Shown here: positions 52,879 to 63,448 of the stretch, in pieces
How positions within the stretch are numbered: position 1 is the first letter of the stretch
Layout of the letters: the number at the start of each line of letters is the position of its first letter
Assembly (NCBI RefSeq): GCF_013408305.1
Contig: NZ_JACBZS010000001.1
Location: 3,038,001-3,102,000, forward strand
DNA from: Naumannella cuiyingiana
GTDB lineage: Bacteria; Actinomycetota; Actinomycetes; Propionibacteriales; Propionibacteriaceae
Length of the DNA: 64,000 nucleotides
Direction of reading: 5' to 3'
Translations under genes and position numbers: made by a program
Notes under the pieces: generated by a model
The model's input: only the letters and a program-made list of their open reading frames with translations
Database searches by the model: none
Told to the model about the DNA's origin: nothing

Positions 52879-53469
52879 CTACGAGCCGGCCCCGCGGGGC
52901 GAGCCGGCGGCGATCAACTGGGAATACAGCGTGCGGACCGCTTCCTCCGGCGCCGGATTGGGTACGCCGATCTCGCCCCGCTCGGTGAGGTCGTTGCCGA
53001 ACTCGAGGCAGACGGGGCGCAGCACCTTCATGTTCAGCCGCTCCAGGGTCTGGTCGAGGGCGGCGATCGCCTTCCGGGCGCCGCCCCAGCCGTAGCCGAC
53101 ACAGCCCACCGGAAGATCGCGCCATTCCGCCCAGAGGTAGTCGATGGCATTCTTCAGCGGCGCCGGATAGCCCGCGTTGTACTCGCCGGTGACGATGATC
53201 AGCCCGTCGATGCCCATGATCAACTCCGACCAGGCCCGGGTGTGGGGCTGCGCATAGTTGCCATTGGCGGGCAGGTCGGGCTCGTCCAGCAGTGGAAGAC
53301 CGATCCGGGCCAGATCGAGGGCGCGGGCCTCGACGTCATCAGGCGCGAGTTCGGTCACCCAGTCGGCCACGTGGTGGCCGATCCGGTTGGGTCGGGTGCT
53401 GGAGATCAGGATGCCGATCCGCGCGAGCGGATCGTCGGAAGGGGGCGGGGTGGGGGTCGATTCGGTCAC
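52879..53469 (-). CDS. NADPH-dependent FMN reductase
   Basis: A 196-residue flavodoxin-like reductase. ISSTRPNRIGHHVADW binds FMN phosphate and VTGEYNAGYPAPLKNAIDYL is the second family signature. It reduces FMN, quinones or azo compounds with NAD(P)H. GTG at 53469 is a tentative start; a TTG 12 bases upstream is in frame. Confidence 0.88.
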   Translation of the reverse strand: MTESTPTPPPSDDPLARIGILISSTRPNRIGHHVADWVTELAPDDVEARALDLARIGLPLLDEPDLPANGNYAQPHTRAWSELIMGIDGLIIVTGEYNAGYPAPLKNAIDYLWAEWRDLPVGCVGYGWGGARKAIAALDQTLERLNMKVLRPVCLEFGNDLTERGEIGVPNPAPEEAVRTLYSQLIAAGSPRGAGS

Positions 53470-53490
53470 CGCCCCATGCAAGCACGGCGC

Positions 53491-55146
53491 TCAGCCGAGC
53501 TCGGCCCGGACGCGCCACAGGCGCAGCGCGAAGTGCAGGTCGACCGAGCGCGGCGGGCGCCGCCAGTCGGCGCCGATCAGCGCGCCGATCCGCTCGCAGC
53601 GCTGCCGCACGGTGTTCGGGTGCACGTGCAGGCGCCCCGCCGACCCGGCGCTCGATCCCGATTCCAGCACCGCCCAGGCCGTCTCGGCCAGCCGCGTGCC
53701 GTGCCGCTCGTCGTAGGCGAGCACCGGGCCGAGCTGGCCGGTGATCAGCTCGTCGACCAGCGCCGGGTCGTTGCCGGCGACCAGTACGCCGGCGAGGCCC
53801 AGCGCGGGCGGGTCGGCCGCCGCGGCCGCGGCGCCCAGGGCCTCGAGCGCGTGCGCGGCCCGCCGGGCGGTGACATGTGCGGCCGCCACCTCGGCCAGCC
53901 CGTCCGCCGCGATGCTCCAGCCCAGGACGGCGGGGTTCGGGCGGACCGCCGCCAGCACGGCATCGGCGGAGTGCTCGGGGCCCGCCGGCTGCGCCAGCAC
54001 GCACAGGTGACCGTCATGGGAGGACGCCAGCGCGGGCGCCGGGGCGAGCGCGGCGCGGGCGGCGCGGACGAACGCCTCGCGGCTGCCGCCGAAGCGGCGC
54101 GCCACGAGCACCAGTACCGGGCGGCGCGGGGCGAACCCGAGGGCCCGGGCCCTTGCGAGCAGTTCCTTGCCCGGGGTCGCGCTCGCCAGCAGGTCGTCGA
54201 CCAGCTCGGCGTGCCCGCGCGACAGGGCCTCGACCTGGTTGCGCTGGACGGCCACCGCCGCGCCCACCGCGGGCGAGGAGCGCCCCAGCAGTTGGCGCTC
54301 GCGTTCGCCGAGGCGCGCGTGCGGGACCCGGCAGATCACGGTGGCGACGTGCCCGCCGCCGTGGCGTGCGGCGAGCACCGTGGCGTCGGCGCCCTCGACC
54401 CCGACCGCCGCCGCGGTGTGCAGCGAGGCGGCGACCGCCGTGCCGAGCGCCGCCGCGGCCACTCCATCGACCTCGGCGCCCGGCTCGATCAGCTCCACCG
54501 GGTGACCGACGCGGGCGCCGATCAGGGTGCAGACGGCCTCCGGACCGTCCGGTACGCGGGCGGTCAGCTCGTCGTGGAACCGCGCGGCCACCGGATCGGC
54601 GCCGCCCGCGCGCAGCCGCTCCAGCTCCAGCGCGACCGCCGCCGCCTCGGCCATCCGGCGCAGCGCGGCGATCTGGCGGCGGCCGAACCGCATCCGGGTG
54701 CGCTGGGCGACCAGCAGCGCTCCGACGACGTGCCCGCCGACGCGGATCGGGCAGCCGTGAATCGCGCGTACCCCTTCGCCGACGACGATGTCGTCGATCC
54801 GCGGCAGGTGGTTCATCGCGGCGTCATCGGTGTAGTCGGTGGTCTGCACGTCCACCCCGCCGGCCGCGACCGCGCCCAGGACGCCGGTACCGAGCGGCAT
54901 CCGGATCGTCCGGTACGCCTCGGTGCGCACGCCGTCGGTGTACTCGATGTGCGTCTCGCCGCGGCCGAGATCGTTCAGGCTGAGATAGGCCATGTCGGTG
55001 CCGAGCAGATCGCGCGTGCGGCGCACGATGCCCTGCAGCACGAGGTGCGGGTCGCGCAGATCGGCCAGGTCGACCGCGCACTCCGAGACCGCGCGGAGCA
55101 CGCGGGTCGGGGTGGGGTCGCGCGGGGTCGGGGCCGGTTCGGGCAC
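53491..55146 (-). CDS. GAF-domain/PucR-type helix-turn-helix regulator
   Basis: A 551-residue regulator. An N-terminal GAF domain (about 30-175: LLGTDMAYLSLNDLGRGE, VGEGVRAIHGCPI) is followed by a long middle region and a C-terminal PucR/CdaR helix-turn-helix with RLHVHPNTVRQRCERIG near 510. It diverges from the lactonase-type gene at 55289, so it likely controls that catabolic operon in response to a small molecule bound by the GAF domain. Confidence 0.88.
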   Translation of the reverse strand: MPEPAPTPRDPTPTRVLRAVSECAVDLADLRDPHLVLQGIVRRTRDLLGTDMAYLSLNDLGRGETHIEYTDGVRTEAYRTIRMPLGTGVLGAVAAGGVDVQTTDYTDDAAMNHLPRIDDIVVGEGVRAIHGCPIRVGGHVVGALLVAQRTRMRFGRRQIAALRRMAEAAAVALELERLRAGGADPVAARFHDELTARVPDGPEAVCTLIGARVGHPVELIEPGAEVDGVAAAALGTAVAASLHTAAAVGVEGADATVLAARHGGGHVATVICRVPHARLGERERQLLGRSSPAVGAAVAVQRNQVEALSRGHAELVDDLLASATPGKELLARARALGFAPRRPVLVLVARRFGGSREAFVRAARAALAPAPALASSHDGHLCVLAQPAGPEHSADAVLAAVRPNPAVLGWSIAADGLAEVAAAHVTARRAAHALEALGAAAAAADPPALGLAGVLVAGNDPALVDELITGQLGPVLAYDERHGTRLAETAWAVLESGSSAGSAGRLHVHPNTVRQRCERIGALIGADWRRPPRSVDLHFALRLWRVRAELG

Positions 55147-55288
55147 CCCTCGAGCCTAGCGGCCGGGGTGTGTGTCGATGCCAGGTTCGCAGCCATTCTG
55201 TGTTGCCTGACCACATTGGCTCGGCCGAGGGTGCGGCGCAACGGTGGAGGCAGGCCGCAAGACCCGACGACAAGCGATGGAGGTTGTT

Positions 55289-56095
55289 GTGACGGAGATG
55301 AAGGTGCACGTCCTGTCCACGGGCGTGATGGAGACGGACCTGACCTGGCTGCTGCTGAAGGGCGGCCGGACGATCCGGGACCGCCACCACAAGGACGATC
55401 CGGTCGTCTGGGGTGATTGTCCGACCCACGCGGTGCTGATCGAGCATCCCGACGGCAAGATCTTGTGGGACACCGGCGTACCCCGCGACTGGGAGCAGCG
55501 CTGGGCGCCCACCGGTTTTCAGGAGTTCTTCCCGGTACGCGAGCCCGTCGACGGGCCCGGCTATCTCGACACGGCGCTCGCCGACCTCGAGCTCGGACCG
55601 GATGACATCGACGTGCTGGTGCTCTCCCATCTGCACTTCGATCACGCCGCCAACGCCAAGATGTTCCCCAAGGCCAAGATCATGGCCCAGCGCGCCGAGC
55701 TGGAGGGCGTGAAAACGATCACCGGCGAGTTCGCGGGTGCGCACCTGGTCAGCGACTACGCGGGACTGGACATCGAGCCGATCGACGGCGATGCCGAGAT
55801 CGCCCCGGGCGTTGGCGTGATCTTCACCCCCGGGCACACCTGGGGCACGATGTCGCTGCGGCTCGACCTGCCCAATGACGGGACCAAGATCTTCACCTCC
55901 GATGCCGTGTATCTCGCCGATTCCTGGGGCCCGCCGGCGGTGGGCGCGGCGATCGTCTGGGACAACGTCAAGTGGTTGGAGTCGGTGGACAAGCTGCGCC
56001 GGATCGCCGACGAGACCGGGGCCGAGATGATCTTCGGCCACGACGCGGAGCAGGCCAAGACGCTGACCTATGCACCCGACGGTCACTACAGCTGA
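55289..56095 (+). CDS. Metallo-beta-lactamase-fold lactonase (AttM/AHL-lactonase-like)
   Basis: A 268-residue enzyme with the dinuclear zinc motif [25 protein letters not shown] and a distal His (IFGHDAEQ). [22 protein letters not shown] near the start is typical of the N-acyl homoserine lactonase group, which also opens gamma-butyrolactone (AttM/BlcC). GTG 55289 follows GGAGG by five bases. It is the first gene of a three-gene operon with an FmdB-type protein and an iron alcohol dehydrogenase. Confidence 0.88.
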   Translation: MTEMKVHVLSTGVMETDLTWLLLKGGRTIRDRHHKDDPVVWGDCPTHAVLIEHPDGKILWDTGVPRDWEQRWAPTGFQEFFPVREPVDGPGYLDTALADLELGPDDIDVLVLSHLHFDHAANAKMFPKAKIMAQRAELEGVKTITGEFAGAHLVSDYAGLDIEPIDGDAEIAPGVGVIFTPGHTWGTMSLRLDLPNDGTKIFTSDAVYLADSWGPPAVGAAIVWDNVKWLESVDKLRRIADETGAEMIFGHDAEQAKTLTYAPDGHYS

Positions 56096-56101
56096 GGCGC
56101 C

Positions 56102-56542
56102 ATGATCATCTACGACTACCGGTGCGAGGCCGGGCACGGGTTCGAGGCCTTCGTCGCCTCGGCCTCGGCCGACGCGCCCGCCTGCCCCGAGTGCGGGGCC
56201 GCGAGCCGGCGCCGGCCGTCGGCGGTGAACACGACCGGCGCCTCGACCGGCCCGAGCCGCGAGCAGCTCCCGCACAGTTGGAATGCGGTCGGCAAGGGCG
56301 ATCGCGACGCGGTACGTCACTGGCACAACCTCGCCAGTCGGCGCGAGAAGCTGGAGGAGAGGCACCCCGAGCTGGCCGGGGACCGGCGCCCGGTGCTGGC
56401 CCACGAGGGCATCTTCGCCGGTCGGCCGTTGCGGGCCGGCGACGACATCGGCGCCGCGGTGGCCCGGGCGAGCGCCGACCGGCGAGACGCCGATCAGGCG
56501 ACGGGCAAACAGGAGAGCGCGAAGAAGAAGGAGACCAGGTGA
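56102..56542 (+). CDS. FmdB family zinc-ribbon protein
   Basis: A 146-residue protein whose first 40 residues form a zinc ribbon: YDYRCEAGHGFEAF and APACPECGAASRRRP. The remaining part is charged and helical and holds no known motif. FmdB-type proteins often accompany dehydrogenases of C1 or alcohol metabolism, where they are thought to regulate or assist assembly. It lies six bases after the lactonase and overlaps the dehydrogenase by GTGA. Confidence 0.85.
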   Translation: MIIYDYRCEAGHGFEAFVASASADAPACPECGAASRRRPSAVNTTGASTGPSREQLPHSWNAVGKGDRDAVRHWHNLASRREKLEERHPELAGDRRPVLAHEGIFAGRPLRAGDDIGAAVARASADRRDADQATGKQESAKKKETR

Positions 56543-57825
56543 GCGAGCAGCAGCAGGGCACCGAGGAGACGATCTTCACCTGGGGGGCACCGCCGCTCAA
56601 GGTGGGCAACGGGGCGAGCGACGAGATCGGCTTCGACGTCGCGCAGTACGGGGCCAAGCGGGTGCTGGTGATCACCGATCCCGGGCTGGCGGCGACCGAG
56701 GTGCCGCACCGGGTCGCGGACGCGCTGCGCCGCCACGGCCTGGAGGTCGAGGTCTATGACGGCGTACACGTGGAGCCGACCGACGAGAGCATGGAGAAGG
56801 CGATCGCCTACGCCGCGGCCCAGGGGCCGTGGGACGCGTTCGTCGCGGTCGGTGGCGGCAGCTCGATCGACACCGCGAAGGCGGTCAACCTGCTGACCAC
56901 CTTCCCCGGCGAGCTGATGGACTACCTGAACGCGCCGATCGGGCGCGCGCAGATCCCGCCCGGACCGCTGAAGCCGCTCTTCGCGGTGCCGACCACCGCG
57001 GGCACGGGCGCCGAGAGCACCAACGTCTGCATCATGGACGTGTTGTCGATGAAGGTGAAGACCGGGATCAGCCACTGGCGCCTGCGCCCGACGATGGCGA
57101 TCGTCGACCCCGCGCTGACGATGACTCTGCCCCCGGAGGTGACCGCGGCCGCCGGTATGGACATCTTGTGTCACGCTGCGGAGTCCTACACCGCGCGCTG
57201 GTACGCCGACTTCGCGCGCAAGGCGCCCGAGGAGCGAGTCACCTACTGCGGCGCCAACCCGGTGTCGGACCTGTGGGCGGAGAAGTCGCTCGGGTTGTTG
57301 GCACGGTCGTTTCGCCGCGCGGTGCACGAGGGCGACACCGAGGCCCGCGGCGACATGATGTTCGCGGCGACCTTCGCGGGGATGGGATTCGGCAACGCGG
57401 GCGTACACATCCCGCATGCCAACGCCTACCCGATCGCCGGGATGGTCCGCGACTTCCGCCCGTCGGGTTATCCGCAGGAGGAGGCGATGGTGCCGCACGG
57501 CATGTCGGTCTCCCTGACCGCACCGGAGGCGTTCCGCTACACGTTCTCCGCGGCTCCGGACCGGCACCTGCGGGTGGCCGAGCTGCTCGCGCCGGACGCG
57601 GAGCGGACCGACGAGCCGGCCGACCAGTTGCCCTCGGTGCTGATCGACCTGATGCGCGACATCGGGATTCCGAACGGCATCGGCGGGGTCGGCTTCACCG
57701 AGTCCGACGTGCCCGACCTGGTGCCCGGCACGATGAAGCAGCAGCGCCTGCTGACGATGGCGCCGCGCGTGCCCAGCGAGGAGGACATCGCGGGCATCCT
57801 GACCCGCTCGGTCAGCAACTGGTGA
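56539..57825 (+). CDS. Iron-containing alcohol dehydrogenase, hydroxyacid-oxoacid transhydrogenase type
   Basis: A 428-residue group III dehydrogenase: GGGSSIDTAKAVNLLTTFPG, VPTTAGTGAESTNVCI, metal-site histidines in DILCHAAESY and NAGVHIPHANAYPI, and VPHGMSVSLTAPEAFRYTF. These last motifs mark the ADHFE1-like transhydrogenase group, which converts 4-hydroxybutyrate to succinic semialdehyde using 2-oxoglutarate. The GTG overlaps the fmdB stop. Together with the lactonase it could form a route from gamma-butyrolactone to succinic semialdehyde. Confidence 0.9.
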   Translation: MSEQQQGTEETIFTWGAPPLKVGNGASDEIGFDVAQYGAKRVLVITDPGLAATEVPHRVADALRRHGLEVEVYDGVHVEPTDESMEKAIAYAAAQGPWDAFVAVGGGSSIDTAKAVNLLTTFPGELMDYLNAPIGRAQIPPGPLKPLFAVPTTAGTGAESTNVCIMDVLSMKVKTGISHWRLRPTMAIVDPALTMTLPPEVTAAAGMDILCHAAESYTARWYADFARKAPEERVTYCGANPVSDLWAEKSLGLLARSFRRAVHEGDTEARGDMMFAATFAGMGFGNAGVHIPHANAYPIAGMVRDFRPSGYPQEEAMVPHGMSVSLTAPEAFRYTFSAAPDRHLRVAELLAPDAERTDEPADQLPSVLIDLMRDIGIPNGIGGVGFTESDVPDLVPGTMKQQRLLTMAPRVPSEEDIAGILTRSVSNW

Positions 57826-57828
57826 GGC

Positions 57829-59163
57829 TCAGCCGACGTTGGTCTCGTACGCCTGGTCGCGGGTCTCGCGGGTCAGGAAGAGCGAGACCATGGTGATCAC
57901 GGCTGCGCCGGACAGGTAGAGCCCGACCAGCACGGGGCTGCCGCCGGCGCTGCGCCACAGGAACAAGGCGATGAACGGCGCCACCGCCGCGCCGAGGATC
58001 GAGGCCAGGTTGTAGCTGACCGCCGAGCCCGTGTAGCGGACATTGGTCGGGAACATCTCGGGCAACAGCGCGCCCATCGGGCCGTAGGTGAGCCCCATCA
58101 GGCTGAAGCCGATGATCAGCACGGCCATCACGCCGACGAAGCCGCCGCCGAACATCGGCACCCACAGCGCGCCGAAGACGGCGATCCCGGCCGTGATCAC
58201 CAGCAGGGCGCGACGCCGGCCGAAGCGTTCGGCCAGTGGGCCTGCAACCAGCACGAAGGCGCCGAAGAACACCACCCCGACGATCATCATCGCCAGGAAC
58301 TGGCTGCGCGGATAACCCAATCCGGGAACCTGCGCGTCCGGCGCCGCCGTGCCGAAGCTGAGCACGAACGTGGTCAGCAGGTAGAACAACACGTAGGTCG
58401 CCAGCATGTTGAAGGTGCCGAGGATCAGCGGCCGCAGGTGGGTGGTCACGACATCGCCGAGCGGGACCCGGCGTACCGCACCCTGGGCCTGGACCCGCTG
58501 GAAGGCCGGCGACTCGACGAGCTGCAGTCGCACGTACAGCCCGAGCAGGACCAGCACCGCGCTGGCCAGGAACGGCACCCGCCAGCCCCAGCTCGCGAAG
58601 GCCTCGGGAGTGAGCGACTGAGACATGATGATGAAGAAGATGTTCGCCAGGATGAAGCCGATCGGCGCGCCGAGCTGCGGGAACGTGCCGTAGATGGCGC
58701 GCTTGCCCTCCGGCGCATTCTCGGTCGCGAGCAGCGCCGCGCCGGACCATTCACCGCCCAGCCCGATGCCTTGGCAGAACCGGAGGATGACCAGGCACAG
58801 GGGTGCCAGGACGACCCAGCCGGGAGTGGCGGCGGTCGGCAGGCAGCCGATCAGGAAAGTGGCGACGCCCATGGTCAGCAGCGAGCCGATCAGGGTGCCC
58901 TTGCGGCCGATCCGGTCGCCGAGGTGGCCGAAGATGATCGAGCCCAGCGGGCGGGCGATGAAGGCCACGCCGAACACCGCGAACGAGCCGAGCAGCTGCG
59001 TGGTCGGGTCGGCATTGGGGAAGAACAGCTTGGGGAAGACCAGCACGGCCGCCGTCGCGTAGATGTAGAAGTCGTAGAACTCGATCGACGTGCCGACCAG
59101 GGAGGCGAAGATGACCCTGCCGCGCTTGTTCACCGGCGCCGATGCCGAGGCTGTATCCGTCAC
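57829..59163 (-). CDS. MHS-type MFS metabolite:H+ symporter (1)
   Basis: A 444-residue, 12-segment transporter of the MHS branch: GTSIEFYDFYIYATAAVLVF, HLGDRIGRKGTLIGSLLTMG, CQGIGLGGEWSGAALLATE and EMFPTNVRYTGSAVSYN. Members import carboxylates, osmolytes or aromatic acids. The GTG at 59163 has AAAGG nearby; the much longer frame extending over ffh is antisense noise. It ends four bases after, and converges with, the dehydrogenase operon, so it may import that pathway's substrate. Confidence 0.9.
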   Translation of the reverse strand: MTDTASASAPVNKRGRVIFASLVGTSIEFYDFYIYATAAVLVFPKLFFPNADPTTQLLGSFAVFGVAFIARPLGSIIFGHLGDRIGRKGTLIGSLLTMGVATFLIGCLPTAATPGWVVLAPLCLVILRFCQGIGLGGEWSGAALLATENAPEGKRAIYGTFPQLGAPIGFILANIFFIIMSQSLTPEAFASWGWRVPFLASAVLVLLGLYVRLQLVESPAFQRVQAQGAVRRVPLGDVVTTHLRPLILGTFNMLATYVLFYLLTTFVLSFGTAAPDAQVPGLGYPRSQFLAMMIVGVVFFGAFVLVAGPLAERFGRRRALLVITAGIAVFGALWVPMFGGGFVGVMAVLIIGFSLMGLTYGPMGALLPEMFPTNVRYTGSAVSYNLASILGAAVAPFIALFLWRSAGGSPVLVGLYLSGAAVITMVSLFLTRETRDQAYETNVG

Positions 59164-59340
59164 GTGCTGCCTTTCTCGATGCGTGCCGCTCTCGTCCGGG
59201 CGGCGTGCACGGCGAAGGGCTCGATGATTGTGCACCCGGTCACACCGTTCGGGTGCGGATATCCGGAGAATGGGCAGCGGCGGGTACGCTGGGCCGCCGT
59301 ACCGACCGCCTGACCGAAGATCCCCGGGACCGAGGAAGCC

Positions 59341-60939
59341 TTGTTCGACACACTGCAAGACCGGCTGGCCGCGACCTTCAAGGGCCTGCGCGGCAAGGGC
59401 CGGCTGACCGATGCCGATATCGACGCCACGGCGCGGGAGATCCGGATTGCGCTGCTGGAGGCCGATGTCAACCTGGCGGTGGTCAAGGAGTTCATCGCCG
59501 CGGTCAGGGAGCGCGCCAAGGGCGCCGAGCTGTCGGGGGCGCTGAACCCGAGCCAGCAGGTCATCAAGATCGTCAACGAGGAGCTCGTCGACATCCTCGG
59601 CGGGCAGACGCGTACCCTCCGCTTCGCCAAGCGGCCACCGACCGTGATCATGCTGGCCGGCCTGCAGGGTGCGGGCAAGACCACGCTGGCGGGCAAACTC
59701 GCGAAGTGGCTCGCCGAGCAGGGGCACACCCCGCTGCTGGTGGCCGCCGACCTGCAGCGGCCGAACGCGGTCCAGCAGCTCACCGTGGTGGCCGAGCGTG
59801 CCGGCGTCGCCTGGTACGCCCCGCAGCCCGGCAACGGGGTGGGCGACCCCGTCGCGGTTGCGCGCGAGTCCATCGGCATCGCCGAGACCAAACAGCACGA
59901 TGTGGTGATCGTCGACACCGCCGGCCGGCTCGGCGTCGATGCCGAGCTGATGCAGCAGGCCGCCGACATCAAGGCGGCGGTGAACCCGGACGAGGTCTTG
60001 TTCGTCGTCGACGCGATGATCGGCCAGGACGCGGTGAACACCGCGAACGCGTTCGCCGAGGGGGTCGGCTTCGACGGCGTCGTGTTGACCAAGCTCGACG
60101 GTGACGCCCGTGGCGGCGCCGCGCTGTCGATCGCCCGGGTCACCGGCCGGCCGATCATGTTCGCCTCCAACGGCGAGAAGCTGGCCGACTTCGACGTCTT
60201 CCATCCCGACCGGATGGCCAGCCGGATCCTCGGCATGGGCGACATGCTCACCCTGATCGAGCAGGCCGAGAAGACCTTCGACGCCGAGCAGTCGGCCAAG
60301 GCCGCGGCCAAGCTCACCGGCCGCGGCGGCGAGTTCGGGTTGGGCGACTTCCTGGACCAGATGAAGGCGGTACGCCGGATGGGGCCGCTGTCCAAGATCT
60401 TCGGCATGCTGCCCGGCGCCGGCGCGATGAAGGACCAGATCGCCAACATCGACGAGAAGGAGATCGACCGGCTCGAGGCGATCATCTTGTCGATGACGCC
60501 GACCGAGCGGGACAACCCGAAGATCCTCGACGGCTCCCGGCGCTCCCGGATCGCCAAGGGATCGGGCACCAAGGTCTCCGACGTCAACCAGCTCGTCGAC
60601 CGCTTCTTCGAGGCGCGCAAGATGATGACCGCGTTGGCCAGCGGCTCGATGCCCGGAATGCCGGGAATGCCCGGAATGCCGGGCGGTGGTCCCGGGAAGA
60701 GCGCCCAGCGTTCGGGCAAGCAGCAGGCGAAGAAGGGCAAGAAGCGCGGCAAGGGCGTCTCCGGGAATCCCGCCAAGCGGGCCGGCGCGATCACCACCGG
60801 TGCCGAGGAGACGCCGGCCGATCCCGCGGCCGCGTTCGGCAATCTGGACCCCAGCCAGCTCGACGAGAAGCAACTGCAGCAGGCGATGGGCGATTTCGAG
60901 CTGCCGCCGCAACTGCGGGACATGTTCAAGAACCGCTGA
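59341..60939 (+). CDS. ffh: Signal recognition particle protein Ffh
   Basis: A 532-residue GTPase with TTG start. N-domain, then LAGLQGAGKTTLAGKLA (107-120), DLQRPNAVQQL, DTAGRLGVD, TKLDGDARGGAAL, then a methionine-rich M-domain that binds signal peptides and 4.5S RNA (MGDMLTLIEQ, SGTKVSDVNQLVDRF). A MPGMPGMPGMPGG repeat and a Lys-rich linker precede the end. It works with FtsY to deliver membrane proteins. Confidence 0.97.
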   Translation: MFDTLQDRLAATFKGLRGKGRLTDADIDATAREIRIALLEADVNLAVVKEFIAAVRERAKGAELSGALNPSQQVIKIVNEELVDILGGQTRTLRFAKRPPTVIMLAGLQGAGKTTLAGKLAKWLAEQGHTPLLVAADLQRPNAVQQLTVVAERAGVAWYAPQPGNGVGDPVAVARESIGIAETKQHDVVIVDTAGRLGVDAELMQQAADIKAAVNPDEVLFVVDAMIGQDAVNTANAFAEGVGFDGVVLTKLDGDARGGAALSIARVTGRPIMFASNGEKLADFDVFHPDRMASRILGMGDMLTLIEQAEKTFDAEQSAKAAAKLTGRGGEFGLGDFLDQMKAVRRMGPLSKIFGMLPGAGAMKDQIANIDEKEIDRLEAIILSMTPTERDNPKILDGSRRSRIAKGSGTKVSDVNQLVDRFFEARKMMTALASGSMPGMPGMPGMPGGGPGKSAQRSGKQQAKKGKKRGKGVSGNPAKRAGAITTGAEETPADPAAAFGNLDPSQLDEKQLQQAMGDFELPPQLRDMFKNR

Positions 60940-60956
60940 TCGCGGCGGGTGGCAGG

Positions 60957-62063
60957 ATGCCGGGCATGGAGACGCTGCATCTGCACGGGACGTGGCTGCC
61001 GTCGGGCGAGGTGGCCGATCGCTGGATCGTCGACGGGGTGATCACCGACGAGCCGCAATCCGATGCCACGACGATCGCAAGCGATGCGTACCTGATGCCC
61101 GGGCTGGTGGACGCCCACTGCCACATCGGGCTCGGCCCGGACGGCGCGGTCGACCGCGACGAGGCGGTACGCCAGGCGATCACCGACCGCGACTCCGGCG
61201 TGCTGCTCGTCCGCGACGCCGGCATCCCCGCCGACACCCGCTGGGTGCAGGAGCGCACGGACCTGCCGCGGACCATCCGGTGCGGCCGCCACATCGCCCG
61301 CGCCAAGCGCTACATCCGCAACTACGCCGAGGAGGTCGAGCCGACCGATCTCGTCGGCGCCGTCGAGCGGCAGGCCGCCGATTCCGACGGCTGGATCAAG
61401 ATCGTCGCCGACTGGATCGACCGGGGTTCGGGCGACCTGGCCCCGCTGTGGCCGCGCGAGATCCTCGGGTCCGCCATCGACCGCGCCCACGAGCTGGGGG
61501 TACGCGTGGCCGCCCACGTCTTCGGCGAGGAGGCCGTCGCCGATCTCGTCGAGGTCGGCGTCGACTGCGTCGAGCACGGCACCGGACTGACCGACGAGGT
61601 GATCGCGCAGATGGCCGACAAGGCAATCGCGCTGGACCCCACCCTGGTGCAGATCGAGAACTTCCCGATCTTCGCCGAGCAGGGCGAGGACAAGTTCCCC
61701 ACCTACGCCAAGCACATGCGCGATCTGTTCGCCCGCCGCTTCGAGACGGTCGGTAAGGCCCACGATGCCGGCATCGCCATCTACGCCGGCAGCGATGCCG
61801 GCGGCCTGCGCCCGCACGGCACGATCGCGGAGGAGATCGCGCTGCTGTCCCGGGTCGGGGGAGCAGACTTCGCGCTCGGCGCCGCGAGCTGGCGGGCCCG
61901 GGACTGGCTCGGTGCCGCGGGGCTGGCGGAGGGCGATCCCGCCGATCTGGTGATCTTCGACGCCGATCCGCGAGCCGATGTGACCGTCACCGCCAGCCCG
62001 GACCGGGTGGTGCTGCGGGGCCGCGTGGTGACCCCGGGGCAGGCCGGGTCGGCCACCCCGTAA
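60957..62063 (+). CDS. Amidohydrolase family protein
   Basis: A 368-residue TIM-barrel metal hydrolase: [15 protein letters not shown] (metal site HxH), [28 protein letters not shown], and [11 protein letters not shown] with the final Asp, then a C-terminal strand region with [14 protein letters not shown]. It resembles imidazolonepropionase/prolidase-like amidohydrolases; the substrate is unknown. Start ATG 60957 or the in-frame ATG 60966. It lies 17 bases after ffh and 32 before the next MFS gene. Confidence 0.88.
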   Translation: MPGMETLHLHGTWLPSGEVADRWIVDGVITDEPQSDATTIASDAYLMPGLVDAHCHIGLGPDGAVDRDEAVRQAITDRDSGVLLVRDAGIPADTRWVQERTDLPRTIRCGRHIARAKRYIRNYAEEVEPTDLVGAVERQAADSDGWIKIVADWIDRGSGDLAPLWPREILGSAIDRAHELGVRVAAHVFGEEAVADLVEVGVDCVEHGTGLTDEVIAQMADKAIALDPTLVQIENFPIFAEQGEDKFPTYAKHMRDLFARRFETVGKAHDAGIAIYAGSDAGGLRPHGTIAEEIALLSRVGGADFALGAASWRARDWLGAAGLAEGDPADLVIFDADPRADVTVTASPDRVVLRGRVVTPGQAGSATP

Positions 62064-62095
62064 CCTTCGCCGGAACTCGACGAAGGGCTCCCGAC

Positions 62096-63433
62096 ATGAC
62101 CGAGCAACCCGCTACCGCCGGCCCCGCCGAGGAACGGACCGCCGAGACCCTCAGCCCCGCCGATGCCCGCCGCGTCGCGATCGGCGCGCTGGTCGGCACC
62201 GCCATGGAGTGGTACGACTTCTTCCTCTTCACCGCCGCCGCCAGTCTGGTCTTCAACAAGACCTTCTTCGTCACCGGAGATCCGACGACATCGCTGTTGG
62301 CCTCCTTCGCGACCTTCGGCGTCGGCCTCGTCGCGCGCCCCATCGGCGGCCTGCTGTTCGGCTGGATGGGCGACCGGTACGGGCGGCGACGGACGTTGTT
62401 GATCACCATCGTCGGAATCGGCATGGTGACCGGTCTGATCGGCCTGCTCCCGGACTACTTCCAGATCGGCCTGGCTGCTCCGCTGTTGCTGATGGCACTG
62501 CGGGTGCTGCAGGGGCTCAGCGTCGGCGGGGAGTGGGGCGGTGCGATGACCCTGGCCATCGAGCACGCGCCGTTGCACCAGCGCAGCCGCTTCGCCGCGA
62601 TCCCGCAGATCGGTTCGCCGATCGGCACGATCATGTCGTCCGGCCTGTTCGCGATCATCGGGCTCATCGTCGGGCAGGGTGCTGCGTTCACTGCCTGGGG
62701 CTGGCGGATCCCGTTCCTGCTGGCGATCCCGCTGCTCGCGGTCTCGCTGTGGTTGCGCAGCCGGCTGGAGGAGTCGCCGGTATTCGTGGCGATGCTGGAC
62801 ACGAGGTCGGTCGATCGCACGCCGGTCCGCTCGATGTTCCGCCTGCAGTGGCGCCAGCTACTGGTGGCCAGCCTGGTTGCCATGCTCGGCGTACCGGGCT
62901 TCTACCTGGTCACCGCGTTCATGATCAGCTATGGCAACCAGACCCTGAAGATCGACTCGACCGTGTTGCTGGTCGGCAGCCTGCTGGCGGCCGTCGGGCA
63001 GATCCCGACGGTGCTGATCTGCGGGCGGCTGGGCGAGCGCTTCGGTGCCAGCCGGGTGATCATCGGCGGCGCGGTGCTGAGCGCCGTGGCGGCCTTCCCG
63101 GCCTTCGCGCTGCTGGCCACCCGCAATCCCATCGCGGTCGCCGCCGGCATGATCATCGCCGTCTGCCTGCTGTCGGTCTCCTATGCCGTCTCCGGAACCT
63201 TGATGACGGGCCTGTTCCGACCCGAGATGCGCTACACCGGCACCGGAATGGCGCAGAACCTGGCCGGCGTCATCTCCGGCTTCATGCCGCTGCTGGCCAC
63301 CGCGCTGGTCGCCGGCGCGGGTCAGCACTGGTGGCCGGCCGCGGTGTTGCTGATCGCGATCGCCGCGCTGACCGGCCTCGGCGGCATTCTCGGACCGCGG
63401 TACGCCGTCCCGCTGGCGGGCTTTCGGCACTGA
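62096..63433 (+). CDS. MHS-type MFS metabolite:H+ symporter (2)
   Basis: A 445-residue, 12-segment transporter with [57 protein letters not shown] and [14 protein letters not shown]. It is a relative of the protein at 57829-59163 but on the other strand. It may carry the substrate or product of the amidohydrolase just upstream. Confidence 0.9.
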   Translation: MTEQPATAGPAEERTAETLSPADARRVAIGALVGTAMEWYDFFLFTAAASLVFNKTFFVTGDPTTSLLASFATFGVGLVARPIGGLLFGWMGDRYGRRRTLLITIVGIGMVTGLIGLLPDYFQIGLAAPLLLMALRVLQGLSVGGEWGGAMTLAIEHAPLHQRSRFAAIPQIGSPIGTIMSSGLFAIIGLIVGQGAAFTAWGWRIPFLLAIPLLAVSLWLRSRLEESPVFVAMLDTRSVDRTPVRSMFRLQWRQLLVASLVAMLGVPGFYLVTAFMISYGNQTLKIDSTVLLVGSLLAAVGQIPTVLICGRLGERFGASRVIIGGAVLSAVAAFPAFALLATRNPIAVAAGMIIAVCLLSVSYAVSGTLMTGLFRPEMRYTGTGMAQNLAGVISGFMPLLATALVAGAGQHWWPAAVLLIAIAALTGLGGILGPRYAVPLAGFRH

Positions 63434-63448
63434 CCGGCGGCGGGCGAG

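Noticed and set aside
57829-60912. Very long minus-strand frame (over 1000 codons) covering ffh
   Set aside because: Only its last 444 codons encode a protein (the MHS transporter, start 59163). The remainder is antisense to ffh and has no recognisable domain.
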